A stretch of 64,000 bases of DNA from Suilimivivens sp964614185 (GTDB lineage Bacteria; Bacillota; Clostridia; Lachnospirales; Lachnospiraceae), in assembly GCA_964614185.1 (NCBI GenBank), contig CAZTKJ010000010.1:1-64000 (forward strand), in the 5' to 3' direction. A model generated the notes under the pieces. That model saw nothing but the letters and a program-made list of their open reading frames with translations, did no database searches and was not told the DNA's origin. A program made the position numbers and the translations under genes. Shown piece by piece: positions 7,552-16,103 of this stretch. Positions within the stretch are counted from its first letter, which is position 1, and every line of letters starts with the position of its first letter.

Positions 7552-8187
7552 ATGACACCAAAACAACTCGCCTTTCAGACCGTCTCAAACGGCATCATTG
7601 AAAATTTAAAAAAAAGAAATATGGAAGGATACTTTTTTGAAGATAGTGCTTCCTGTGTAAAAGCAATTACAGATATGATAGAAGAAAATTCCACTATCAG
7701 CTGGGGCGGCAGTGAAACTATCAAAGAATGCGGTTTAATGAAAGCTTTAGGTGAGGGCAACTATACGCTTATTGACAGGCTGACAGCTAAAACGCCTGAA
7801 GAGGGCCGCGAGCTTTTTGCTAAAGCAATATTATCTGACTACTATTTAATGAGTACCAATGCCATTACTTTGGAAGGTGAGCTTATCAACATAGACGGCA
7901 ACGGCAATCGTGTTGCCTGTCTGATACACGGACCTAAAACAGTTATTATTGTAGCAGGCATGAACAAGCTGGTACCTGATGTTGCATCCGGGTATGCCAG
8001 GGTCAGAAATCTGGCTGCTCCTCCCAATGCGAAACGTCTATCCAGGAATACGCCCTGCTTCCACACCGGAAAATGCGGTGACTGTCTTTCTCCGGACTGT
8101 ATGTGCAATCAGACAGTAATTACAAGAAGAAGCGGCCATGAAGGAAGAATTAAAGTTTTCCTTGTGGCAGAAGAATTAGGCTATTAA
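7552..8187 (+). CDS. LUD-domain protein, lactate utilisation type
   Basis: The 211-aa single-domain protein belongs to the LUD (LutB/LutC, DUF162, YkgG) superfamily. Typical segments are ISWGGSETIKECGL near residue 50, the YYLMSTNAITLEGELINIDGNGNR stretch around residues 103-126 and VIIVAGMNKLV near residue 137. A C-terminal cysteine-rich patch (CFHTGKCGDCLSPDCMC) may bind metal. LUD proteins in lactate oxidation are LutC-like partners of iron-sulfur LutB, but no lutA or lutB is adjacent, so the role here is open. AAGGAGG precedes the start by 6 nt, and a hairpin terminator follows. Confidence 0.8.
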   Translation: MTPKQLAFQTVSNGIIENLKKRNMEGYFFEDSASCVKAITDMIEENSTISWGGSETIKECGLMKALGEGNYTLIDRLTAKTPEEGRELFAKAILSDYYLMSTNAITLEGELINIDGNGNRVACLIHGPKTVIIVAGMNKLVPDVASGYARVRNLAAPPNAKRLSRNTPCFHTGKCGDCLSPDCMCNQTVITRRSGHEGRIKVFLVAEELGY

Positions 8188-8194
8188 AACTAAG

Positions 8195-8232
8195 ATCCGG
8201 TATCCTCCATAATCAGAAGATACCGGATTTTG
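8195..8232 (+). terminator. Terminator between LUD gene and glyA
   Basis: A 10-bp perfect stem ATCCGGTATC/GATACCGGAT is followed by TTTTGATTTG. It lies between convergent genes and can serve both strands. Confidence 0.75.
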
Positions 8233-8247
8233 ATTTGCATTATTAAT

Positions 8248-9486
8248 TTAAATTAATGGATATTTGTCTGTCAATGTCTGCACAATAGCTCTGGCCTGTG
8301 GAATTTTTTCTTCTCCGCCCTTGATGATCATTGCTATTGCTTCTGCTATCTGATCCATATCCTGTGTATTCATACCTCTGGAAGTAACTGCAGGAGTACC
8401 AAGGCGGATACCGCTTGTCACAAAAGGAGACTTAGGATCATTGGGAATGGTATTTTTATTGGCTGTAATATGAGCCTCATCCAACAGCTTTTCAACGGCT
8501 TTACCTGTCAGATCATAGGTTGTCAGATCCACCAGCATCAGATGATTATCCGTACCGTCAGATACTATCTTAATATCTCTTTCCTGCAATCCTTTGCAAA
8601 GGGCCTGCGCATTATCTATAATGCCCTTCTGATAAGCCTTAAATTCATCAGACAGTGCCTCTTTAAAGCATACTGCCTTAGCTGCTATAACATGCATTAA
8701 GGGGCCGCCCTGTATTCCGGGGAAAACTGCTTTATTAAAGTTATATTTCTCTGCCGCTTCTTTATTGGCCAAAATCAGTCCGCCTCTCGGTCCTCTTAAG
8801 GTCTTATGTGTTGTGGTAGTCACTACATCTGCATAAGGAATGGGGCTTGGATGAAGGCCTGCAGCTACAAGACCTGCAATATGGGCCATATCCACCATCA
8901 GCACTGCTCCTACTTCATCTGCTGTTTCTCTGAACTTCTTAAAATCAATTGTTCTTGCATATGCGGAAGCGCCTGCAATGATCATTTTGGGTTTACATTC
9001 CAGTGCTATTTCCCTTAATTTGTCATAGTCAATAACTCCCTCATCATTAACACCATATGGTACAATGTTAAAATACTTGCCTGAAACATTGACCGGACTT
9101 CCGTGTGTCAGATGTCCGCCATGGTCAAGGTTCATTCCCATAATCGTGTCACCCGGATTGCATATAGCAAACTGCACAGCGAAATTTGCCTGAGCGCCTG
9201 AATGAGGCTGCACGTTGGCATAATCACAGCCAAATAATTCTTTCGCTCTCTCAATAGCCAGATTTTCCACAACATCTACACACTGACATCCGCCATAGTA
9301 ACGCTTTCCCGGATATCCTTCCGCATACTTATTGGTCAGCGGACTTCCCATTGCTGCCATTACTGCCTTGCTCACCCAGTTTTCGGAAGCAATCAGCTCA
9401 ATATGGCTGTTCTGTCTTTCCTGCTCGTCCGTAATCGCCTGCGCTATTTCCGGATCTATGTTCTTTACCTCATCAAGTGAATACAT
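8248..9486 (-). CDS. glyA: Serine hydroxymethyltransferase
   Basis: The 412-aa PLP enzyme interconverts serine plus tetrahydrofolate with glycine plus methylene-tetrahydrofolate and so supplies one-carbon units. Visible signatures are IELIASENWVS near residue 26, the GYPGKRYYGGC segment near residue 57 and the PLP lysine motif TTTTHKTLRGPRGG near residue 220. The start MYSLDEVKN at 9486 follows GGAGG by 7 nt; the longer frame upstream is not needed. A -10 element TATAAT (complement of 9528-9533) lies about 40 bp upstream, with a poor -35. It is a single-gene unit, convergent with the LUD gene. Confidence 0.95.
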   Translation of the reverse strand: MYSLDEVKNIDPEIAQAITDEQERQNSHIELIASENWVSKAVMAAMGSPLTNKYAEGYPGKRYYGGCQCVDVVENLAIERAKELFGCDYANVQPHSGAQANFAVQFAICNPGDTIMGMNLDHGGHLTHGSPVNVSGKYFNIVPYGVNDEGVIDYDKLREIALECKPKMIIAGASAYARTIDFKKFRETADEVGAVLMVDMAHIAGLVAAGLHPSPIPYADVVTTTTHKTLRGPRGGLILANKEAAEKYNFNKAVFPGIQGGPLMHVIAAKAVCFKEALSDEFKAYQKGIIDNAQALCKGLQERDIKIVSDGTDNHLMLVDLTTYDLTGKAVEKLLDEAHITANKNTIPNDPKSPFVTSGIRLGTPAVTSRGMNTQDMDQIAEAIAMIIKGGEEKIPQARAIVQTLTDKYPLI

Positions 9487-9663
9487 GTCTTTTCCTCCCG
9501 GTACTATACTCAATATTTACTGTGACGATTATAGCATGAACTTATTGAAAAAGAAACCATTCTTAAGACATTCTTAAAAAAATTTAAATATGGATAAAAG
9601 AACTTTACTATCCATGTAAATGCTGTTAAAATAGGGAAAGATTTTTACGAAGGCGGAATTTTT

Positions 9664-10641
9664 ATGTACTATATTATAGTAAATCCGGCCTCTAAGTCCG
9701 GACGCGGAGCAGCTATCTGGTCTGTGCTTGAACCGGTTTTAAAAGAAAAAAATATCCCCTATCAGGTATTCTTTTCCAAGGAAGCCGGACATGTTACAAA
9801 AATCGTTCATGACTTAATGACTTCCGGCAATGATGAAGATTCAGCAATGCCAATCAAACTTATTGTCCTTGGCGGTGACGGAACTCTGAATGAAGTCCTT
9901 CAGGGAATCACTGATTTTGGTAAAATACAGGTGGGTTATATCCCTACCGGCTCCAGCAACGATATGGCCAGAGATTTGAAACTTCCCAAATCTCCTGTTG
10001 AAACTCTGGAGCATATATTAGCATGTAAAGATGCTGTGAAAATGGATATCGGCTATGTCATCTACGAAAATCTCTCCGATGGATCATCCGGACGCCACAG
10101 CGGAAAATTTTTGAAAAAAAGGTATTTTTCTGTCAGCTGCGGTATCGGGTTTGATGCTGCCGTCTGTGAGGAGGCATTATCATCCAAGTTTAAAAATATA
10201 CTGAATAAAATAGGTTTAGGCAAACTGACTTATCTTACGATTGCGTTAAAGCAGCTCATTGCTGCTAAGAAGATTTCCTGTGATATTTATCTTGATGATA
10301 AAAAAGAAGCTATCCACCTTCCGAGATTCCTGTTTGTGGCAGGAATGATCCATCAATATGAAGGCGGTGGCTTCATGTTCTGTCCAAAGGCAGACTATCA
10401 TGATGGCCTGATAGACATCTGTGCCGTTGGGAATATCCCAAAGCTTTTGATTCTTTTTGCTCTCCCTACTGCTTTTGTAGGAAAGCACTATATTTTTAAA
10501 GGAATCAACCGATACTTTGCAAAAAGGCTTAAGCTGGTTACTTCTGCGCCTCTCTGGGTGCATACTGATGGAGAAGTTTCCGTTAAGGCAGATAGTATTA
10601 CACTGGTTTGTGAGCAGGAGCAATTGCAAATGCTGTTATAA
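9664..10641 (+). CDS. Diacylglycerol/lipid kinase family protein
   Basis: The 325-aa protein is of the DagK/YegS/BmrU lipid kinase family. Its N terminus YYIIVNPASKSGRG and nucleotide-loop motif VLGGDGTLNEVLQG near residue 71 are diagnostic, together with GYIPTGSSNDMARDL near residue 99. It probably phosphorylates diacylglycerol or a related lipid at the inner membrane face. The next gene encodes a PAP2-type membrane protein 22 bp downstream, so a lipid kinase and a lipid phosphatase-like protein are co-transcribed. Confidence 0.87.
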   Translation: MYYIIVNPASKSGRGAAIWSVLEPVLKEKNIPYQVFFSKEAGHVTKIVHDLMTSGNDEDSAMPIKLIVLGGDGTLNEVLQGITDFGKIQVGYIPTGSSNDMARDLKLPKSPVETLEHILACKDAVKMDIGYVIYENLSDGSSGRHSGKFLKKRYFSVSCGIGFDAAVCEEALSSKFKNILNKIGLGKLTYLTIALKQLIAAKKISCDIYLDDKKEAIHLPRFLFVAGMIHQYEGGGFMFCPKADYHDGLIDICAVGNIPKLLILFALPTAFVGKHYIFKGINRYFAKRLKLVTSAPLWVHTDGEVSVKADSITLVCEQEQLQMLL

Positions 10642-10663
10642 AAGGAATTTTGAGGAGATTATC

Positions 10664-11341
10664 ATGAAAAAGTACTATGAAAAATATAAACATGCAATAC
10701 CGCTTTGTATTTATGCGGTTATTTATATAGTCTGGTTTACCTATCTTGAAAGAACCGTGAAAAGGCCTGAAAATCTGATTCATATGAAACTGGATGATGT
10801 TATCCCTTTTTGCGAGATTTTTATAATTCCATATCTTTTATGGTTTGCTTATGTTTCCATTACTGTTGTTTATTTCTTTTTTAAAGATAAACAAGGATAC
10901 TACAGGCTCTGCACATTGCTTTTTACAGGAATGACTGTTTTCCTTATTATTTCCACACTTTGGCCTAACGGTCACCACTTACGGCCTAATGTAATGCCAC
11001 GGGATAATTTTTTTACTGCCCTGGTTACTCATTTGTATCATACAGACACACCTACTAACTTATGGCCCAGCATCCATGTTTATAACTCTCTGGGAGCGCA
11101 TTTTGCAGTTATTAAAAGTCCCAGGCTTAGTAAGAAGCCTGTAATACACATAGGCTCATTTATCCTGTGCTCTTCTATCATTTTATCAACCATGTTCATT
11201 AAACAGCACTCTGTTTTTGATGTCCTTACCGCTTTTATTATGGGAGCGGGAATGTATATTGTAGTATATGGCTTTGATATCGTTACCTTGTGGCAGGAGC
11301 ACAGATTTGGTTCCAAAAAACACAGAATCCGCCAGGTTTAA
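10664..11341 (+). CDS. PAP2-superfamily membrane protein
   Basis: The 225-aa protein has about six membrane helices. It carries a phosphatidic acid phosphatase-type active site: the WPSIHVYNS segment near residue 136 corresponds to the PSxH motif and KQHSVFDVL near residue 185 to the HxxxD motif. The first canonical motif (KxxxxxxRP) is less clear. It may act as a lipid phosphatase or phosphotransferase. GAGGAG lies 6 nt before the ATG at 10664; open frame upstream of that overlaps the lipid kinase and is ignored. It shares an operon with the kinase, and the terminator overlaps its stop codon. Confidence 0.8.
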   Translation: MKKYYEKYKHAIPLCIYAVIYIVWFTYLERTVKRPENLIHMKLDDVIPFCEIFIIPYLLWFAYVSITVVYFFFKDKQGYYRLCTLLFTGMTVFLIISTLWPNGHHLRPNVMPRDNFFTALVTHLYHTDTPTNLWPSIHVYNSLGAHFAVIKSPRLSKKPVIHIGSFILCSSIILSTMFIKQHSVFDVLTAFIMGAGMYIVVYGFDIVTLWQEHRFGSKKHRIRQV

Positions 11342-11363
11342 TATCCCCGGCGGATTTTCTTTT
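11326..11363 (+). terminator. Terminator after PAP2 gene
   Basis: AATCCGCC pairs with GGCGGATT, followed by TTCTTTT. The stem overlaps the PAP2 stop codon, and the far end touches the stop of the convergent GT2 gene. The minus strand also ends in a T-rich run, so it is probably bidirectional. Confidence 0.75.
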
Positions 11364-12387
11364 AGTTGAAATTGAAGAATCTCCTGCAGATCTTATATCC
11401 TTCCACAGAAATTTTTCTGCCGCCTCTGCCCGGAAGATTCATACACTGACCAAGCAGACCGAATCGTAGCTTTCTGTAAAGAATCCAGTCTTTCTTCTTG
11501 ATATAATTCCAAAGTTCCTTTTTCTTTTGAAGATTCTCCTTTGTTCCTGAACGTATTAACAATATAGAAGAAACTGTCGTAATGATATCTAAATAACTCA
11601 GCATATATTGATTCAGTTTTTTAGTCTGGGATATGATATTCTTATAATCCGCCATATAATCAATCATGAGTTGATTAACTTTAATCTGCTGGTCAATTCT
11701 TCCGATCATAACATCTTCATTTACAGACTGATCTTCTCTTCCTATATAATAACGATAGAAATTCACATCCAGATAATATATGTTCTTTACATATGGCAAC
11801 GGCTCAAATACATAGAGGTTGTCCACATAAAAAGTATGTTCAGGAAGCTTTAGTCCGCACTCCTTAAGAAGCTTTGTCCTGAAAATAACAGAATGCATCA
11901 ATATATAATGTCCCTTATAAAAATGATGGATATCATTCCATGTAAATATTTCATCCCTAGGCAGTATATGTCGGTAATGCATTACTTTATGGCGGTTTTC
12001 TCCTATCTTCTCATATACAAAATTACTGATAAACATATCCAGTATCTGACTGCCCCCGGTTAAGTTTTTTAATGTTTCCAAGACCTGCCTATAGGCCTCT
12101 TCTTTAACCCAGTCATCGCTGTCCACTACTTTAAAGTAAATTCCTTCTGCATGTTCAATCCCTGTATTAACTGCAGAACCATGCCCGCCGTTTTCTTTAT
12201 GGATTGCTTTAACAATAGACGGATACTGCTTTTCATATCTGTCTGCAATTGCTGCTGTTGCATCTGTTGAGCCATCATCCACAATCAATATTTCTATATC
12301 TTCACCGCCAGGCAGCAAAGAATCAATACATTTCTCTAAATACTCTTCTGAATTATAGCAGGGTACTGCAAACGTCAATAACTTCAT
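11362..12387 (-). CDS. Family 2 glycosyltransferase
   Basis: The 341-aa GT-A fold protein begins with the classic MKLLTFAVPCYNSEEYLEKC strand-helix. It continues with ILIVDDGSTDATA near residue 33 and the metal-binding VVDSDDW motif near residue 91. The C-terminal half is helical and Tyr-rich without clear membrane helices, so it is likely a cytoplasmic sugar transferase for a surface polymer or lipid. It stands alone behind a highly structured leader (12421-12541) and an extended -10 promoter. The acceptor is unknown. Confidence 0.85.
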   Translation of the reverse strand: MKLLTFAVPCYNSEEYLEKCIDSLLPGGEDIEILIVDDGSTDATAAIADRYEKQYPSIVKAIHKENGGHGSAVNTGIEHAEGIYFKVVDSDDWVKEEAYRQVLETLKNLTGGSQILDMFISNFVYEKIGENRHKVMHYRHILPRDEIFTWNDIHHFYKGHYILMHSVIFRTKLLKECGLKLPEHTFYVDNLYVFEPLPYVKNIYYLDVNFYRYYIGREDQSVNEDVMIGRIDQQIKVNQLMIDYMADYKNIISQTKKLNQYMLSYLDIITTVSSILLIRSGTKENLQKKKELWNYIKKKDWILYRKLRFGLLGQCMNLPGRGGRKISVEGYKICRRFFNFN

Positions 12388-12420
12388 TTCAAACTCCAGT
12401 TCTTTACTTTAATATCTTCT

Positions 12421-12541
12421 CGCTAGCGCTCATTACTCGCAAACTCGCGCTTACGCGCTTTTTGTCCGATTTTATCGGACGTTTGCTCGTTAATGCCGCA
12501 AGAAAAACAAATGTCTGCTTCGCAGCCGCTTGTTTTTCTTT
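12421..12541 (-). other. Structured leader or repeat element before GT2
   Basis: Hairpin A pairs AAGAAAAACAA (12500-12510) perfectly with 12530-12540 and contains an inner CTGC/GCAG stem. The adjacent element B has an outer GCAAAC/GTTTGC stem (12439-12444 with 12481-12486) enclosing two hairpins, GCGC-TTAC-GCGC (12447-12458) and a perfect 7-bp GTCCGAT stem (12464-12480). That gives a three-way-junction shape. A CGCTAGCG palindrome follows at 12421-12428. It lies between an extended -10 promoter and the GT2 gene, so it would form the 5' leader. A dispersed repeat is the alternative. A 48-codon frame (12404-12550) also reads through it. Confidence 0.6.
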
Positions 12542-12548
12542 TGCGCCC

Positions 12549-12557
12549 ATTATATCA
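12549..12557 (-). promoter_or_regulatory. Extended -10 promoter for GT2
   Basis: TGATATAAT on the minus strand is an extended -10 (TGn-TATAAT). No good -35 is present at 17 bp. Transcription would start about 7 bp downstream, at the edge of the structured leader. Confidence 0.55.
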
Positions 12558-12597
12558 TAGAAGAGATCAGTTTCCCATTTATAAGTCTTAATATATT

Positions 12598-14334
12598 CTA
12601 AAGATTTTCATAGAATTTTGCAAAGTAAGCTTTATAGGCGGAAGGAATGGGATATCTTTCTTTTGCCTCTTTCCATTCCACAAAAATGAAATCCGTATCC
12701 GTATTTTTCCGTTCCAGCTCATCCACTCTTATGGCATATCCTATCATATGCCATTCCTTATGCGTGAAAATGTGTTTACTTTCCAAAAGAGGTTCTATAC
12801 GTATAGCCAAAAACCCTCTTTCCTTCAGCCACGTAAGCACCTCCTGCTCAGAAAGATGTCCTGCCAGATTCGGAAATTCATACATCCCTGCCAAAAGTCC
12901 TTTGGAAGGGCGTTTATGCAATGCTGCTTTATTTTCATCTCTAATAAGTAAGACTGTCTTCTTCTCTATCTCTCTTGGTTTCTTCCGGGTTTTTATGGGA
13001 TATTGCGTTTCAACATGCTTTTGATGTGCCATACAGATATTTTCCCATGGGCATCTGCTGCATTCCGGTTCACCGCCGGGAGTACACACCATTGCTCCCA
13101 GTTCCATCAGTGCCTGGTTAAAATCTCCCGGTCTGTCCAAAGGTATTACCTGCAATAACTCTTCTTCTATCTGCTTTCTGACAGACTGCTGCATAATATC
13201 TCTGTCATCACATCGAAGCCTTGCCAGCACTCTTAGTACATTGCCATCTACGGCAGGCACCGGTCTGCCATAGGCAATAGACGCAATGGCACCGGCTGTA
13301 TAACTGCCGATTCCGGGAAGTTTCAAAAGTTCTTCATAATTCCCCGGCATAATTCCGCCATATTCTTCCATGATCCTGACAGCTGCCTTATTCAGATTTC
13401 TTACTCGATTATAATAGCCAAGTCCTTCCCATAATTTAAGAAGTGTCTCCTCATCTGCCCGGGCCAGCTCTTCTATTCCCGGCAAGCGCTTCATAAATGT
13501 ATCATAATATGGCTTTACTGCCTCTACTCTGGTCTGCTGCAGCATAATTTCCGATATCCACACATGATAAGGCGTAGGATCTTCACGCCAGGGAAGTATT
13601 CTCCTTCCTCTGTCATACCATGCAAGCAAGGGGTCTTTGATCCTGTCAAGCAGTGATAAATATACGGAGACCGGTTCATTAATCGTCATACTGTCTTTAG
13701 TAACAAGACAGTCATAAGCAATGATTTTCACTCCTGCACTTCTGGCCTTTAGAAGTGCATCCGCAAATTCCGGTTGTGTCTGACTGTTAGGCGTAAAATA
13801 TTTCACCCCTTTCATTTGGATTACCAACATGATATAGGCTTCAAATCCTGCCTTCACTGCGTCTATCAGCTCATGCACGTGTTTTATAGCCCTATCGGAA
13901 GGAGCATCCGGAAAAAGTACCACACCATCCTGCTCCAGGGTGACCCCTTTAACTTCCATAAAAATTTTTTCTTTTGCAGTTTCTATATAAAAATCAAACC
14001 TTGAATTCTCATAATTGGTTTCCGGGCGGATTAGTGTCGTATCCTTAAAAAGTCCCTTTTTAAGCAGCCACTCTTTTACTGCTTTATTAGGCGCCTGGGA
14101 ATCCATATTGATCATCCGCCATCCTTTCTTTACAGCAACCAGATCATATTGTGTATTCCTTTCCGGATTACTGCTTTTTTCAAGAAAAACTTCTGCATGG
14201 TGGGTAAGCAGTTCCTTGCAGCGGCCTGTATTTTTAACATGTACTTTTTCACTTTTGCCATCTATATTTACATATGCTATAAATCGATTGGGACGGCTTT
14301 CAAACCGTCCCTGCACAATATTGTCGTATTTCAT
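12598..14334 (-). CDS. SfsA-MutY fusion protein
   Basis: The single 578-aa frame joins two complete proteins. Residues 1 to about 228 match SfsA: an N-terminal OB-like part (RPNRFIAYV, VHVKNTGRC) and a PD-(D/E)xK-like core with RFDFYIE, IFMEVKGVTLE and FPDAPSDRAIKHV. Residues from about 230 form MutY adenine glycosylase: SEIMLQQTRVEAV with the catalytic glutamate, the helix-hairpin-helix LPGIGSYTAGAI, AVDGNV with the catalytic aspartate, a 4Fe-4S site with C-x7-C-x2-C-x5-C spacing, and a NUDIX-like C-terminal domain that reads 8-oxoG. MutY removes A opposite 8-oxoG. No stop or frameshift separates the halves. The next leftward gene is GT2. Confidence 0.9.
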   Translation of the reverse strand: MKYDNIVQGRFESRPNRFIAYVNIDGKSEKVHVKNTGRCKELLTHHAEVFLEKSSNPERNTQYDLVAVKKGWRMINMDSQAPNKAVKEWLLKKGLFKDTTLIRPETNYENSRFDFYIETAKEKIFMEVKGVTLEQDGVVLFPDAPSDRAIKHVHELIDAVKAGFEAYIMLVIQMKGVKYFTPNSQTQPEFADALLKARSAGVKIIAYDCLVTKDSMTINEPVSVYLSLLDRIKDPLLAWYDRGRRILPWREDPTPYHVWISEIMLQQTRVEAVKPYYDTFMKRLPGIEELARADEETLLKLWEGLGYYNRVRNLNKAAVRIMEEYGGIMPGNYEELLKLPGIGSYTAGAIASIAYGRPVPAVDGNVLRVLARLRCDDRDIMQQSVRKQIEEELLQVIPLDRPGDFNQALMELGAMVCTPGGEPECSRCPWENICMAHQKHVETQYPIKTRKKPREIEKKTVLLIRDENKAALHKRPSKGLLAGMYEFPNLAGHLSEQEVLTWLKERGFLAIRIEPLLESKHIFTHKEWHMIGYAIRVDELERKNTDTDFIFVEWKEAKERYPIPSAYKAYFAKFYENL

Positions 14335-14357
14335 ATTTTAATTATGTTCCTTTTAAA

Positions 14358-14954
14358 TTATCTCAACCTGGTGCACTCAAATTTATCATATAACAACAGA
14401 CATTTCCGAAGTTCCGTGTACCTGTCTTCAATGTCTCCTTCCTTTACTTCCACATCCATAGACATAGCCATAATATTAATCATGTCATCTGTAATGCGAT
14501 GATGAAGCGATGCTAATATATTCAGCCTGTCCTCATAACTTTTGGCGTCTAAAAAATCAAGGACAAGGGGATCAATATTTAAAGCTTCTTCTGTGTCTGC
14601 ATCATTCTGCTGTATATCCTGACATGCAGCCTTAAGGTCTGTTACTGATGTTTCCTCCATTTGAAGATTCTTTTCAATGCTGTCTGCACAGTCCTGATCT
14701 TCCTGATCTTTTTCGTCATCTGTTACCGTTACTTGCTCAAAACGGTATTCCTGAAGGACCTCAGGATATTTTGCACGATCCACTTTTTCCATAAATTGGG
14801 AAAGGGGTCTTGCATACACCTTGAATTCTCCATATAAAGCCTGATAAATCACAAGCTTCTCTCCTGTTTCCGTATGCTCTGCCAGAGAAACGATCTGATA
14901 TAGGTTTCCTTTAAAATGTCGATATATCTGCTGTGGTATAGGAATATTAGTCAT
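14358..14954 (-). CDS. DUF1653-domain protein
   Basis: The 198-aa protein has an N-terminal DUF1653 domain (IYRHFKGNLYQIVSLAEHT, then LVIYQALYGEFKVYARPLSQF through about residue 55). A long acidic linker follows (about 75-125) and then a helical C-terminal region of unknown fold. The function of DUF1653 is not established. The start is preceded by AAGGAGG. It lies 23 bp upstream of the SfsA-MutY gene on the same strand, so the two are likely co-transcribed, with no obvious functional link. Confidence 0.8.
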   Translation of the reverse strand: MTNIPIPQQIYRHFKGNLYQIVSLAEHTETGEKLVIYQALYGEFKVYARPLSQFMEKVDRAKYPEVLQEYRFEQVTVTDDEKDQEDQDCADSIEKNLQMEETSVTDLKAACQDIQQNDADTEEALNIDPLVLDFLDAKSYEDRLNILASLHHRITDDMINIMAMSMDVEVKEGDIEDRYTELRKCLLLYDKFECTRLR

Positions 14955-15016
14955 AGTCCGGTCTGCCTCCTTCTATTTTAATTATAATCTCTGCATAAGC
15001 TCTTGTCATGTCCCTT

Positions 15017-15403
15017 TTACAAATCCTCTTCCAAAAATTTGTGAAAAAACCCACACTCCTTATCCGGAAATTCAATTGCTTTACATTCCTCTATCAATGT
15101 TTCCTTTTCGGATTCTGACAGCTTGTCAATCCTTCCATGATGGATGGTCACTGTATAAACACGCTCGCCCTTTTCATCCTTCACCCATGTCATAGTGATT
15201 CCGCTGTTTTCATATCCTTCTTCTGTAAGCAGCTCTCTTATCTCGCTGACATAATTTTCTTCCATTTCTCTATATTGCTTCTCCTCAACTTTGCTTGCAG
15301 GGCTATTTTTTCCCATCATCGTTCCCAATATACAAAATACGGTGACAGCCAGGCATACACTGGAAATAATAAATGTAAATGGCAGACTTCTTAAAACTCT
15401 CAT
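15017..15403 (-). CDS. Unknown membrane-anchored protein
   Basis: The 128-aa protein has an N-terminal hydrophobic helix (FTFIISSVCLAVTVFCIL, about residues 9-26) that is a signal anchor or uncleaved signal peptide. A charged, helical extracellular part follows (EEKQYREMEENYVSEIRELL) and then a beta-rich tail. No family was recognised. It is upstream of the DUF1653 gene on the same strand, 62 bp away. Confidence 0.65.
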   Translation of the reverse strand: MRVLRSLPFTFIISSVCLAVTVFCILGTMMGKNSPASKVEEKQYREMEENYVSEIRELLTEEGYENSGITMTWVKDEKGERVYTVTIHHGRIDKLSESEKETLIEECKAIEFPDKECGFFHKFLEEDL

Positions 15404-15586
15404 GATCGTATCCTCCTACGGGCACTGTTTTACAATTCTGATTTTATTGCGCCCTTCCTGATAATTTAAGGATACTAAATTTCATGTCCCATATTCCGGA
15501 CTTTGTCTATTTTATTTTCATTATTGATTGTAAATATCTGAACTTTCCAGTCTGTAATGAAACTGCCCTTATATTAACAAAAAATA

Positions 15587-15615
15587 TTGACGTTTTAAAA
15601 GAGAGAGTGTATGAT
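15587..15615 (+). promoter_or_regulatory. Promoter of the 15654 gene
   Basis: TTGACG (15587-15592), a 17-bp spacer and TATGAT (15610-15615) form a good sigma-A promoter 38 bp before the start codon. Confidence 0.75.
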
Positions 15616-15653
15616 TGTTGTGTATCGAAAAATATTTTTGAAAGGAGACTGCC

Positions 15654-16007
15654 ATGTATATTGGATCCGTTCATTTTCAGCCATATATTTACAATACTAA
15701 TTATATAAACAGAAACAGTATGAACAAAGTCTCTGCCATATCAGATGACTTTACATCTCCCAAAACAGATTTTTCTAACCTGACAGATGAGGAGCTGAAT
15801 GAAAATCCTCTTCGCAAGGGTGAAACTGCTCATTTTGAAGACGTTTTTCAGATGCAGTTCCAAAAAGGGCAAATGAATGCGGTCAGGCTGATCAAACCTG
15901 CCTCTGATACGGAAGAATCTTTTTCCACTCAGACATACGCCCAGAATCAGAATTCCAATACCATGCAGAGAGCCATTGAAGCATACCAGGCAGCTATGAT
16001 CGCCTGA
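15654..16007 (+). CDS. Small protein of unknown function
   Basis: The 117-aa hydrophilic protein has a Tyr/Asn-rich N terminus (YNTNYINRNS) and a low-complexity Gln/Asn-rich tail ending in a short helix (RAIEAYQAAMIA). No membrane segment or known domain is seen. It has a good promoter, AAGGAG 6 nt before ATG and its own terminator, so it is almost certainly expressed as a single-gene unit. A regulatory or structural peptide role is possible, but nothing in the sequence decides it. Confidence 0.7.
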   Translation: MYIGSVHFQPYIYNTNYINRNSMNKVSAISDDFTSPKTDFSNLTDEELNENPLRKGETAHFEDVFQMQFQKGQMNAVRLIKPASDTEESFSTQTYAQNQNSNTMQRAIEAYQAAMIA

Positions 16008-16049
16008 CAGTTCTACTACTGACATATAATATTAAATATCAACCAAAAG

Positions 16050-16079
16050 ACGGCAGTTCTTACAAGAACTGCCGTTTTA
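16050..16079 (+). terminator. Terminator of the 15654 gene
   Basis: A 12-bp perfect stem ACGGCAGTTCTT/AAGAACTGCCGT is followed by TTTAA. It sits between the 15654 gene and the mutarotase gene, just before the latter's AAGGAGG. Confidence 0.8.
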
Positions 16080-16103
16080 AACACAATATCCAAGGAGGTC
16101 ATT

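Noticed and set aside
12404..12550. 48-codon frame as a small gene
   Set aside because: Its ATG overlaps the -10 box and the sequence is dominated by inverted repeats; kept as a structured element instead.
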